Assembly (NCBI RefSeq): GCF_002234675.1
Contig: NC_019865.2
Location: 965,958 to 1,029,957 of the forward strand
Length of the DNA stretch: 64,000 nucleotides
Source of the DNA: Oryzias latipes
Lineage: Eukaryota; Chordata; Actinopteri; Beloniformes; Adrianichthyidae
Reading direction: 5' to 3'
Shown here: in pieces, positions 22,801 through 35,100 of the stretch
Numbering within the stretch: position 1 is the stretch's first letter
Layout: each line of letters begins with the position of its first letter
The notes under the pieces: generated by a model
What the model was told of the DNA's origin: nothing
The model's database searches: none
What the model saw: the letters and a program-made list of their open reading frames with translations, nothing else
Translations under genes and position numbers: made by a program

Positions 22801-25318
22801 GTCCGCTGCAGGACCCAGATCTCCAGCTGCTCCCGTTCAGCCAGCAGCAGCACCACCCTGCAAACCTGCCCTTGTCCTTTCACAGCGCTCCACCCTCCTC
22901 CCCCTCCTCCTCCCAGCTCTGCCACCCATCGTACCACCCTTCATACCCCGTCTGCCTGGTGGGGCCCTGCGAGCCGGGCCCGGAGCCCCTCTGCGGGGGC
23001 CTGGCTCAGGGGTGTGGAACCGTGGAGCTGCCCCTCGGGCGGAGGTCCCGGGTGGGAATGGGGGGCAAGAGCAGAGGCCAGGATGAGCTGTGTGTGGTTT
23101 GTGGGGATAAAGCGTCGGGGTATCACTACAACGCCCTCACCTGTGAGGGGTGTAAAGGTACCCAAGGTCACCTGTTGGCTTTTGTTTGGATTCAAACCTA
23201 GGTGAGCTGCTGATGCCCCCCCCCCCCACAGGTTTCTTCCGGCGCAGCGTGACCAAAAAGGCCGTTTACCGCTGCAAGAGCGGCGGCAGCTGCGAGATGG
23301 ACATGTACATGAGGAGGAAGTGCCAGGACTGCCGGCTCCGGAAGTGCCGCGCGGTGGGGATGCTGGCGGAGTGTGAGGACGTCTGCCTCCGTGCACAAAC
23401 CTGGAAACACGAACCCGCGGCTGAAACTGTGATTTCTGAACCTCGCAGGCCTCCTTACAGAAGTGCAGTGCCAGTCCAAGCGCCTGAGGAAGGGGATCAA
23501 GGAGGAGGACAGAGCAGGAAGCAGGAGCCTGACTTCCACTGTCAGACTACCTGGACAGGTAAAACACAGGATGCTTTCCTGTTGGCCACTAAAGCCACAC
23601 CCACACAGCACACACAGGTGGAGTTTTAGCATCTGTGCCAATCACAGTAAATACGTCAGACAGGAAGTACTTCCTTCCAAACCTAAACCTGACTGTTCTG
23701 CCCTCCACCTGCTCCAGGCTCCGCCCACCAGCTTGAACAGAGAGGAGAGGTGCTTGGTGGACAGGATGGTGGAGGCGCAGCGCTTCTGCAGGGATCAGGG
23801 AGACGGCGGCTGGACGGTAGGTCAGCGGAAAGCTTGACGTCCACACAGTTCCTCCGCTGTCCTTACGGTTGCCGTGACTGCGGCAGGTCTCTGAGTGGGC
23901 GTGGTCAGAGGACGGGGGAGGCATGCCTGCTGCGGTGTCGCCACAACTCCACAAGCTGCTGCAGTTTGCCAGGACGGTGCCAGGTACCTTCAGCCTTCAC
24001 CCTCCACCCGGTGAGAGAGAATGCAGGTAGAGGCGCGCCTGCTGGGAGGGAAGCAGCAGGCGCGCCTCTATTCTGACGTAACAGTTTAAAGACGTCCAGA
24101 AAAACATCTGCCAGCAGGTGAGGGGAGGATTTCCAACGCCAGGTGGGGGTCCCTGATGGAGGTGGAGGTCTGCTGTTCGTGGCGTCTGTGATGTCATATT
24201 TATGCCGCCATGTTGCAAATCAAAATATATATATTTTTTTCCCTCCACTTTTTCCTTTGCTTTCAACAGTTTTATTTTTGCTCAGAAAATACATTTCCGT
24301 TTGCAACACAAATGTTTTCCGTCTCTTTGTTTCTCATCTCACTCTTTTCCTATCTTTGCTTTTGTTCTCACAAGTTTCCGGGTTTTTTCTTGTCCAACAG
24401 CTGAGAGCTAAATCAAAGATAACACAACGCATACGAAAACATTTGTGTTGCAAACAGAAATGTATTTGAAAGCAAATCTTTCGTGTTTTCATTTGCAGCT
24501 TAGAACATTTTGCAGCGTGGTGGCATAAATATCACTCCATACTTCTGCTGGTGTTTCCCCGTGTCGGCAGGGTTTGACCTCCTGGACTTCTCGGAGCAGC
24601 ACGCCCTCCTGTCCGCTTCCTGGCTGGAGCTCGTCTTCCTGCTGTCAGCTCAGCAGTTTTCCCTCAACCCATCAAGCCCCAGTCCAGGTGAGCAGACGGC
24701 GCTCAGATGACGCAGCCTGACCTGCAGAAACCCCGTGCACAGAAAGCACGGTCTGATTGTCCTGGTCGTCAGCTCTGCAGCTCTTCGGCGTTTCCGCACA
24801 GAGCTGGTTCAGACACGCAGACGCCACGGACCACATGGCGGGGAGGGCGCCGACGTCCTCAGGTGAGCTCAGAAATCCTCCTCCAGAAAGGGAAAAACTT
24901 TCTGATGGACTTCCTGGTGTGAACAGGAAGCAGCGAGGAACTCCGCAGGCCCGTGCTGGGTTTCCTGCACAGCATGGCGGCGCTGCAGGTGACGGAGGCG
25001 GAGTATGCGCTGCTCACCGCCACAGCGCTGCTGTGTTCAGGTGAGACACCAGAACCACAGAAACCTTTAGACGATCACCTGAGCTGAAGCGGCGTTTCCT
25101 GTGCGTCTGCAGACCGAGCATCCCTGCACGCAGCCGGCTGCGTTGAGCAGATGCAGGAGCTGATCCTGGACCTGCTGTCCCGGCTGTGTGGGGCCCGGGC
25201 CGGGGCCGCACACGGGGGGGCACAGCGCTTCGGCTGCCTGCTAGGCCGACTGACGGAGCTACGAACTCTTCATCACAACCACCTCATTCTGATTAGAGGG
25301 CAGCACGGACGCCGATGA
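19848..25318 (+). CDS. nr1h5: FXR-beta-like nuclear receptor (NR1H5), LBD lacking helix 12
   Basis: Ligand-regulated transcription factor of the FXR group, expected to bind DNA with RXR. Exons: 19848-19944, 22777-23157, 23232-23372, 23449-23558, 23718-23816, 23887-23983, 24571-24687, 24927-25040, 25113-25318; 453 aa, no internal stop. DNA-binding domain: [77 protein letters not shown], with the usual split after EGCKG. LBD signature: [20 protein letters not shown], later EAEYALLTA and [18 protein letters not shown]. It then ends in [11 protein letters not shown] and a stop, where FXRs continue with MLMSW and the helix-12 PLLCEIWDV. The helix-3 clamp lysine position reads R. The start could also be Met 19872. 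Human NR1H5 is a pseudogene. I did not find an H11-H12 exon downstream. Confidence 0.88.
19945..22776 (+). other. nr1h5 intron 1
   Basis: Contains two long poly-G runs (20000-20021, 22 G; 20418-20442, 25 G), which explain the proline- or glycine-rich frames. No gene recognised; a small additional N-terminal exon cannot be excluded. Confidence 0.4.
24028..24070. repeat. Perfect 17-bp GC-rich hairpin in nr1h5 intron 6
   Basis: TAGAGGCGCGCCTGCTG (24028-24044) and its exact reverse complement CAGCAGGCGCGCCTCTA (24054-24070) flank a 9-base loop GGAGGGAAG. The arms are uninterrupted and lie just downstream of the exon-6 donor. Confidence 0.9.
24193..24534. mobile_element. Near-palindromic MITE in nr1h5 intron 6
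   Basis: Left end ATATTTATGCCGCCATGTTG (with CAAAT) mirrors the right-end GGTGGCATAAATAT. A second inner pair, TTGCAACACAAATG near 24302 and CATTTGTGTTGCAA near 24441, is also inverted. The whole block can fold back on itself. TA on both sides may be a mariner-type target duplication. No coding capacity. Confidence 0.65.
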
Positions 25319-25442
25319 AGAGCAGACGTAGGAATGACCTCTTTGACCTTTACAGGATTATTTCTCCACGATGAAAAACATGTTTTCATATTTTTAGTTC
25401 CTGTAGACAAACTTTCAGCACCTTTATTGTTTTTTTATTCCA

Positions 25443-25448
25443 AATAAA
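25443..25448 (+). other. nr1h5: nr1h5 poly(A) signal
   Basis: AATAAA about 125 bases after the nr1h5 stop. Its closeness argues against a further distal coding exon. The remaining spacer to brpf3 (25450-26141) is AT-rich with a poly-C run near 25821 and no gene. Confidence 0.6.
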
Positions 25449-26141
25449 GTGATGAATCCTGTTTGTTCATCTTTTACTTACATTGTTCAAAAACAGATCT
25501 GAAGAGACATTAAAAGTTCTCAGAGTTTTTAATAAATCATTTTCCAAAAAGAGGAAATACTGACAGGAGAAAATAGAAGTTATTATCACTATGTGTTGTG
25601 GGAATAAATAAAACCTTGAGTGACGGTTCGGACTTCACAAACAGTTTTCTATCAAATTTTTGTTGCAGGTTATTAAAACTTTTCATTTAAATACGTTGAT
25701 CTCTGTATTTAACCAATATAGCTTTATTTCATCTTTTAAATCTTTCATAAATAAACTATCTTTCTCTGTATCAAAAAGAGGATTCAAATATAAAGAACGG
25801 CTCATTGTTGTTCGCCAAGAACCCCCCCCCCCCCCTCTGTGACGTAACACTTGTCAGCTGATTGAAATACGCATTTAAAACAGCAACGTTAAATTAAAAG
25901 GATTTTATAATACACCTTCATCTGTACAAAAGCGCGTCGTTGAAATGTCCATGAGTTCTTTAGGAAAGCGTAGAAAAGGTCGGGTAAAAAAGACGGCAGT
26001 GATCATCTGTCGCTAGGCAGACATTCCTCCGACACTGGCAGAAAAATCCAAGACCTTCAAAAGTCCCTGACTGGGAGATACCATTCCAACAGGGGGGTTC
26101 GGCGACTTCACTTACAGCTCCGCTGTGTGGGACGCCAGTGG

Positions 26142-29100
26142 TTAAAAGAAGCTGGGGGCCACGAAGCAGTGGCTGTGGCTGACGCGGCTCAGGTGGATCA
26201 TGGCGCGGTCGTACGCCACCTGCACGGACTTGCGGATGCTGGACTTGCGACCTTCCATAATGCGCAGCTTGTCAGCCGTGTCGTCCACACCCAGAGGGGT
26301 CACTTTGTCCCGGGGGAGCCACTGCCTGCAGAGCCGGACAGACCGGAGTGAGGTCTCTCTAAACGCTAACGGGTACCGCTGATGGCGTTGGCACTCACCA
26401 CGTCCGCTTGTTGTCAAAGAACAGAACCAGGTAGAGTTTTTCATTGGCTTCCTCCTGTCTCTGCTCCCCCAGGTGGAGGACGTCCCTGGGGGGGACAGGT
26501 ATGGGAACTCCGTTGTGCAGCAGGCCCTCTTGTGGCATGTCTGGATCAATGATCTGAAAAAACGCAGGGTCACGTGAGCTCAGCGTCCAGGCGGCTCCAG
26601 CTGAGGGGAAACGTTCGGTGTTTACCAGCGCCGGGTATGATGGGTATCCGCGGCATTTAGCCCACACCAGCTCCAGAGGCTCCAGCTCCACGTCCTGCTC
26701 CGGCGTCTGGCCGCCCACGCCTGAAAGACGAAACATGCGGGAGTCGCTTGATGGGAACAGAGACAGCTGCTCCAGAGAAGACAGAAACCAGAGAATACCA
26801 GAGTAATCCGAGTCTCCATTGAGCATCTCAAAGAGAGGAACTCTGGAAAGAGCCGGTTTTCCAAGGCTTCGTTTAGGGGGAGAGTTGCTGGAAGAAAAAA
26901 CAGAAAACTATATTATACAGCAGTCTTCAACTCCAACGATTTTCTTTTGTCAGGAATCACAACTTTATTTTATTTATGAAAATATGACAGAACACACAAG
27001 TGTTTGAAAAGACAGAAAGCTAAAAGCACCAACCAGAGAGAACGTCCTTAATTTTCAAAATAAAATAAAAAACTAACCGAATTTCTTGTGCTTTGTTTTT
27101 CTAGCCTTGTTGATTTAGTGAAATATAGGATCAAACTACATATTTGGAGATATTTTAACCTTTGATTTACTGGTTCTGTTTGTGAGACTTACGTTTCTTT
27201 GTGCAGAACCGGACAGGACTCGGAGTCAGACCCATCGTCTTTGTGGACATTAAAGCCGTTCGTTAGTCCTGAAAGAAAACCAACTATGAATCATAAACAT
27301 TAAAGAGTAAAATATGGGAGAGAAAAAAGCTCAAAAGTTCTTTAACTGCATTAGACAATAACCTAAAAATGTCCTGTGTTCTTAGGAAACAAGAAAGAAC
27401 GACAAAGCTCAATTTCTACAAAAATGAGAGCAAAGTCTGAAGTAATCCAGAGGATAAATGTCTAACGTCCAGTAACAGCCGGTCGTGTTCTGGATGCATC
27501 CTGTGCTCCGTTTTAACCTGCAGTGCTGTGGGCAGCAGCAGGAAACCATCTCAAAAAGGAGGCAGCCTCACTCCTTCCTGACCGGCGTGAGCGACGCCAC
27601 GCCCAGCCTCACCAACAGGGCGGCGCTCACATACAGCAGCAATTTTTTAAGTTCAGGAATGGATTTTGTAAAAAATGATTTTCTCATTTCAGACCATAAA
27701 AATGGATCCATACGTCTGACCTACTTTAGAGAAATCAAAGCAAGAATAATGCACAAAACAACACAACCAGCAGCTGTACATCCATATAAAGAATTCAGCA
27801 AAACTAAATTCATTGAATGAGTAAAGAACTTACATTTACTGTAGTCACTGATCTCCATTAGCATTGATTTGTAACAGTTGGCCCTTAAACATTTTCTTTC
27901 AAACGCAGATCTGAACTCAAGTGCAAACTTTAAGCTCAGTGTATAAAATAATTCCATTAACTTCTATTTTTTTGTTGTGACATTTGTGATTTAAACTAAA
28001 AAGTGGAACTCCATCACTTAAACTGTTTTTCCCCTGACCTTGTAAGGAAGTTACTGTGTAGAATAGATTTGGCGTTTTCTAAGTCCAGACTGATGAACGT
28101 GTTTCTTGGTCCGTCCTGAAATCTATCGCTTCTTCCCAAACAGACGGCAGCAGGAAGACAAACGGCTGTTTGACTGAAGCTTCTTACCCGTTTGCAGCGT
28201 CTGAATCCTGTCCAGCTCAGGCTCTGAGCACAGGTCCTGGGTGGACAGTTGGGACAGGGTGGGGGGTCCTGGGCTCCTCTGGGGGGTCTTGGTTGGAGTG
28301 GACAGAGGAGTAGTGGACGGGGTTGTTGAGGAGGAGTCCTGTTCATCCGGCGCTCCTTTTCCATGCCGTAAAGTCCTGTCTCTTTCTCGGAAAAGCTTGG
28401 CACCGTTTTTTGCTTTCTTAAATAATACGGACGTCCGCCGTCCCACGCCGCCGGTGGGAGGACACGGCGGAGGGTTGGACGCCACGTGACCTTCTCTGTG
28501 CAAATGTTCACACGGCGCCGCAGCCTGTTCCTGGACCTCAGAGCTGTGGGAGGGGCCGCTCGGCACGCCGCCGTCCGTCTTCGGCCGCTTGCAGGGCCAA
28601 TAGGGGGGCTCCGCCGTGATGGGGCGCAGGGTGGGGGGCTCCAGAGGCGCATCCCCCCGTCGCGGAGGAGGAGCCGGGCCTGTTGGTTCCAGTGTCGGGG
28701 GGGACGTGGACTTGAGGTCTTCTGAAAGATGAGGACAGAAAACTTTATTTCAGCCAGAGTGAGTGTGAAATGGCGGCGGGGGTGCAATGCGGTGGCGCTG
28801 AATTCACACGTCAGGGCGTCGGAGCTAACCGGCACCCAAAGTTGGAGAGTTGGGGAAAACATGGAGGACCGTTTCTGTCAGCAAACGATAATGCTCTCAC
28901 AACTGTACAGCAGCAACATGGCAGAATGACACGTCCTCTGAGTCACGACTGTCATCATCATGCTTTGCTGTCGTCTGTCAGGCGTGTGGTCAGAGGTGGG
29001 ATGGTACATGGCATGACTGCATGTGGCCAATGGAGAGTGGTGAGTCCATGGGAGGGATGCAGAGAGGAGGCGCAGACACTGGGAGAGAGGAGGCCAACCA

Positions 29101-32100
29101 GACTCTGTGGGCCCCTACTTACTAGACTGGAGACAGTGGGGTGGTTGGGGTTGGTGCGTGGGGGGGGCCCTGGCTCAATTACCTGAGGACAATGTTCCAT
29201 TAGCTCATGTTCACAAGCGGGTCTCAGTGGCGTCAAAGGCTCGTGCTTCGGAGACATCATTCTGTCGTAAACGTGCGTCTTTCTCACCTTTGTCGGAGGA
29301 CAAACGGCCGTTCTCTGTCTTTGCTTCTTTTTCATCACCGTCCTCTTCATCGTCGTCCTCCTCCTCCTCCTTAAAATGGCCGTTAAGGAGGCTGTGCCGG
29401 GGGGGCTGACCCTGCCTGTAGCGAATGCTGTTGATCTCACGGCGGAGGAGGCGCATGCGTCGAGTTCGGGCGCCGCTGCACCGCATGGAGGTGACGAAGT
29501 CCAGCTTCTCCAGGAGCTCCTTCAGCTGCTCGTCCGCGCTCATGTGGAGTCTGTTCCTGGGATCCAGCGCGCTGTCGACTGAGCGCAGCCAGGCGTTAGT
29601 CCCACCGCAGGATCACAAAACACATGTCCAAAGGCAGCGGGACACTTTCAGCAGCTGTACTGAAAAGACTTCAGAGCTGAAGCAGTCCAATTTACAAGCC
29701 ACAAGAAATCAATCAAAACTAGTCTTCAACCAAAAAAGACGACTTCTATCAAACTCAGGTTGCATCTGGTCCAAAAGACAAAAAAAAAGCTCATGTCGGT
29801 GTCTTACCGTCCTCCCAGGTGCAGCTGTAGAAGTCTCTCTTCTGGGGAGACTCTGGGAGGTGCATGCCAGTGTCCAGGTCCAGGCCGATGTTTGTGGCTT
29901 GTCGTTGAGCGTGACGCAGAATGGCGCCCCCTAGGTCCCGGAGATGTAGCGCAGCCCTGTGGAAGACGGTGTCCCTGGCGTTGTAGAGGAGGCAGTTGGA
30001 CACCATGAGGTTGAAGTCGGCCTCCAGTTCGGACACTGAGCAGTAGAGATGGCTTTCCAGCTTGGAGCGCATGGTGGTGAAGTCCATGGGATGGCTGATA
30101 AACTCCAGGTAGTCAGGAACCTGAAAACAAACCAAAGCTGCTCAGGAGAATGAAGACAAATGAAGAAAGAAGAGCTTAGTTTTCTTTTGTCAAAAGTCAT
30201 TGAGGATAAAATAAACAAACCCATCAACGGAACCCTGAGGACCGCCAGCAGGTGAACAGGGTGCTGTGGCTTCAGTTAGCCACCAGGTGTCCCTGTTCTC
30301 TGTTGGATTGAAGCCTCAAAGTTGATCTTGTTCCTCTTGTCATTTCCGAGCCATTTGACCTACTTTTGAGATCTCTCACTGATGTTTTGTGCCCCGGAAC
30401 AACAACAAACTTCAAAAAGAGTCGGACTTTGAGCTGCAGAAGTTTTCCTAAAGTCTCAAAGATGCTGCACTTTGAGGGATTCATGTTTAGACCAACACGC
30501 ATTTAGAAAAGCTAACCTTTTCTGCATGATTTTACTGTGGTTTTGAATTTAAAATACTCATTTTCCATAACATGTCTAAGTTTCCGCTAAATTAAATTCA
30601 TGTTATTTATAAAGAACTTATATTGTAAAACATTATTCTAACTTAAGGTTTTTATTCCAGTGCTGAGCAGGGCAAGAGCGGTCAACCTTTGATCAGAGGG
30701 AGGCGGGTTTGGTTGCCGTTCGACCTTCATATGTACCAAAGTGTCCTTGGGCAAGACACATTCTGAACTTCCTGCTCCCCATCAGTGTGTGTTGGGCTTT
30801 GATAACGACCGAGGACATTAAATGATAATAGTTCATCTGATCATAGTTCTGCTTTCTGGTGGGAACTCAAACATCTTCACACCTGCATCCTAACGTCTGA
30901 ACAGCTCTTTCTTCTTGTTCTTAATGGCAGAAGAAAGCGGTCTCGCCGTCACATTTTCCTCTGAGGGAAAGCTGTGTGTGTGTGTGTGTGTGTGCATCAC
31001 TTTTGCAGCCAGAAACAGGAAAATATCATTTAATGTTGTTAAAAGCTGGTCAATAATGTCTAATGGCAGTTCAAATCCCCACTGTAAACACTGTAATAAT
31101 AGATGATCACATATGTAAACTAAACCAGCTAATGAACATCTGATCCGAGATGACCTTTGACCCCAAAGTCTTTGAAATTACTGCCTGCAACCCACTGATT
31201 TCCGTGACGGTGATTAGCAGAGGCAAACATGAACTCTGAAGTTCAGCATCTCCACCGGATCTATTCCGTTTCCATCAGCTCAGAATGTGAGGCTGCATGA
31301 ATACTTTTTATCATTCGGGTCGTGTTTTCCACTGCACTTGTAAAGCCCTCATTAGCTCCCACACAAACACACACACTATGCAGCTCAAACTGAGGACAGA
31401 GGGTCTGGCCTCAGAAGACTTCCATGTGTAACTGCACTACATAGATTTGAACCACCAACCCTCCAGCTCTGAGCCACAGTATGCATCCTACAGCCAGCAT
31501 GCCAGCCAGGCAGCAGTGATTGAAACAAAGGAAAATGAATGCAGCCCAGACCGTCTGAACTCGGTTACACGTGACTGAACCTCGTCAGGAAAACGGCAAC
31601 GAGCAAAGACTGACAACGTTTACATTTGTAATCCTACTTCTTTTATGCAAACTGGCTGGCCAAAAATGTGGGCTGTGTCCTTCTCTTGAAGTTGGTCCAG
31701 AGTTGTACGAAGCAGCATCAGCATCGGAGTCAGCTGCATCTCCAGAGCTGCCTGCTGAACTTTGACCTGCAAAGACCACAGAGCACGACCGTTTAGGAGG
31801 AGAGCAGCTATTCACCAAATACTAAAACCTGCTGGGAACACATGAGGAACTACAGCTTTCCTCACTAAACCTGGCTTACTTTATTATTATTTATGTTCTG
31901 ATTTCCATTTCAAGACCAAAATCTAAGGTCTGACTGTGGTCGTTGTAGTGAATCCATGTACGCTGTCTTACCTGCTCTCGTTTGAGTTTTTCTCTCTTGC
32001 GGATCAGCTCCACCAGCAGCCGCGCCTTTTCCAGATCATGCCGCAGCTTCTGCCAGTATCTCAGAGCTTCTCGTGCCGCAGAAATCTTTTCGTCCACTTC

Positions 32101-35100
32101 AGGCTACAGAGGAGAATTCGCTTTAGAGCCACAAACCTTTTTGTACAGCAATCAGTTTTTCCTGTTTTCTTTAAAACATTAAAGGGCCTAGATGATGCAA
32201 AATCAAGTTTTAGAGCTTTTAGAGCTTTACAGTGTTTTATAAAGTTAATTTCTCAGAAAAACAACCCCAAAGCGGTATTTTGAGCTGAGGATTCCTCTAA
32301 AAACCGGGGGGGGGGGGGTAAATCCACCAAATGGTTCCTGAGTGCGGCTGTGTCTGCAGCTCACTGCTTCCCCAGGGGAGGGGTCAAATGCGGAGAACAA
32401 CTTTTGCACACCTAGGTGTGTGTCAGATGCTGGGACTTTATCTTTACATTACTGACAACGCGTAATATTTTATCTCCCGTTTACTCTTGAGAAAAGCATG
32501 AAAAAGGCCCTTTAACAGTCTGGTAGCCTAACATTTTTGGCCAGACCTGCTCTATATTCCTTTGGGGATGGACATTCGAGTGCAGGCGCCGGACCAGCGC
32601 CACGCCGTTTCTTGACTGGCGCTTCAGTCGCCAATAGTAATACAAGCGCTGTATGAAGTGGTTCTTCCTTTGGAGGAAGATTCCTTTGCATATGCTATTC
32701 AACCTGAACAAGAGAAAACAGCAAACACACATTTTTAGCATTTTCAGCACATCAGACGTTTACATTGAACATCGCAGCTTCTACAGAATGGGTTATAACA
32801 GGGGTCGGCAACCGGCGGCTCTTTCCTCCCTGAGCTGCGGTTCTCTGTGTTTTTGTAAAATAACTATCATGTTCTAAGATAGTCGTGGTGCCTTTAACAC
32901 CATCGGGTAGCGTAAGCGGGCAGGAGGAAGACAGCAGCAGGAGCGTCTGCAGCTGTGAGTGCGGACCAGTCTATTATGGGATGGATGGAAAGTTCTTCTG
33001 GTACCTGGTAGGGGTCACATGGACACCCCAAAAAAGCCCGTTTTTTTCTCCTAGACTAAAACCACCCATTTCCGCGTAAAATTAAATACATTTTTGTTAG
33101 GGCGCCCCTACATTCCTGTCAACTATCTGCTTCGATGACCGTATGTTGCGTTGTCTGTGTGGAACAAGCTGGGGGAGGGGGGGGGGGGTTGCACGCAGGA
33201 GAAAACAACTTGGAGCTGCAGAGGTGTGAACAGGTAGAGAGACGGGGGCGGGGCTTAGACTCACCGCTTATGATTCCAGACCCGCAACAAACTAAAAGCT
33301 GCTTTCTAATAAAAAATAGTTCTCATCCATTAAATTAATTTACTTTACTGGGTTTAGGGCTGCCCAGTGGTACAGTGGTTAGCATTCTTGCCTCACCGCA
33401 ATTAGGCCCCCAGTTCAAGTCCCAGCAGGGGGACCTTTCTGTGTGGAGTTTGCATGTTCCCCCCGTGTACGCGTGGGTTTTCTCCGGGGTCTCCGGCTTC
33501 CTCCCACCATCCAAAAACATGCTTCATAGGTTAATTGGCAACTCTAAATTGTCCATAATTGTGAGAATGATTGGGTGTGTGATTGTGTCTGCAACAGACT
33601 AGCGATCTGTCCAGGGTGTCCCCCGCCTTCGGCCACAAGTGGCTGGGATAGGCTCCAGCAGCCCCGTGACCCCAAAAGGGACAAAATGGGAGAAGATGAA
33701 TGAATTTATTGCGTTTACTGGATTTAAAGGGAAAAAAATAGAAAGGAGTCCACATCAAAGTGAATTTATTTCCATCATCTCACTCATCAAACACCTCTGG
33801 GTGTTTGACAGACGGAAAAGTCTATTCAAGGTTGTGTAAACTGGACAAAAGATCAAAGGAAACATAGCGCTCATAATTAATTAAAATAAATAATTAAATA
33901 AATATCCTGACAGCATTTTGAATCAATACAAGTATCACCAAATGAACTATCGTGTATCCTATATATATTTCGGCGAAACAGTTTTTTTTCTAACACCCGT
34001 AGTGTTGCGGCTCCCTGTGCTTTCATTTCTGTGGGAAACTCCAAAATGAGTGGTACAGGTTGCCGACCCCTGGGTTATAACAAAAACCTTTGCTTTATAA
34101 CATGTACGTTTAACACTAGTCGGTTTAAACTTAGAGTGTGTCACCACTCTAATGCTTCTGAAGGACTAGAATGGTTTATTTACACAGGAAACACCGAGTC
34201 GTCCTTCATGGAGAAGATCAGCACAGTTCTGCTGCCACGTTTGAAGAGATGGAACTTATCCAGATGTCAGAGGCATTAGTTTCTTTGATGAACATCTAAA
34301 GTGAACCCACTTTAGGTGGAATATTAGTGTAATCCTTGATAGAAACACTTGACAGCTGACTGCAGGTTCCCGCTGCAGGACTGTGATCTTCTCCAGTGAA
34401 TTCAGACTTTTAAACAACGTTGACAGCTGGATGTTCTCCAGGTAGTTAAAGAAAATGTGCTGACATCGAGATAAAAGGGAAAAAAGGGGTTTTGAAAATT
34501 AAACTGGACTGCAAGTTCTATTATAAACAGAAATACATGATATTGACTCTGTTCTAGATCAACCTGAAGCTGCCAGAGATCAGAATCCTGTGAACTAAAC
34601 CCTCAAACTCCCAGCTGAAAACAAATAATATAGATGTAATCTGACCTGTTGGTGGGGATCTGAGGAATTGCCACCTGTAATGAACCTGTGTGTTTAGGCG
34701 ATGCTTCTTCAGCCTTCTTGCCTTTCTTTTTATCACTCTTCCCATCATCTTCAGGCTTTCTGCCTTTTTTTGGCGTGGTTGGACCGACAGTGTAGGCGCT
34801 CTGTCCTCTGCTGGCCCTCCCTCGGCTCCCCACCACCCGTCCTTCAGTCTCCTCGTCTGACCCCGCGTCCTGTCCCGGCGGAGAATGGGCCTCGCAGAAC
34901 GCCGTCTTCTTCACCGAGAACGTGGTTCCGTTGACGTTTGTTTCCCTCACCGGCTCAATCTTCATGAACAAACCAGCGCGCTGAGCACACGTGACGTGAA
35001 ATGCCGTGTAACAGTTGGCCTTGTGACACTGGATGGATGCGCCGCGGCCTTTCTGTTTGCACAGGTAGCAGGTCAGCTTCCAGCGCGCTGGGGGAATATT

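Noticed and set aside
23989-24540. Additional nr1h5 exon between 23983 and 24571
   Set aside because: The interval is filled by a hairpin and a MITE, and exons 6 and 7 already join in phase within the LBD signature.
24830-24870. Possible small nr1h5 exon ending CCTCAG|GTGAGC
   Set aside because: A donor-like site exists but no convincing acceptor or homology; exon 7 to exon 8 joins in phase without it.
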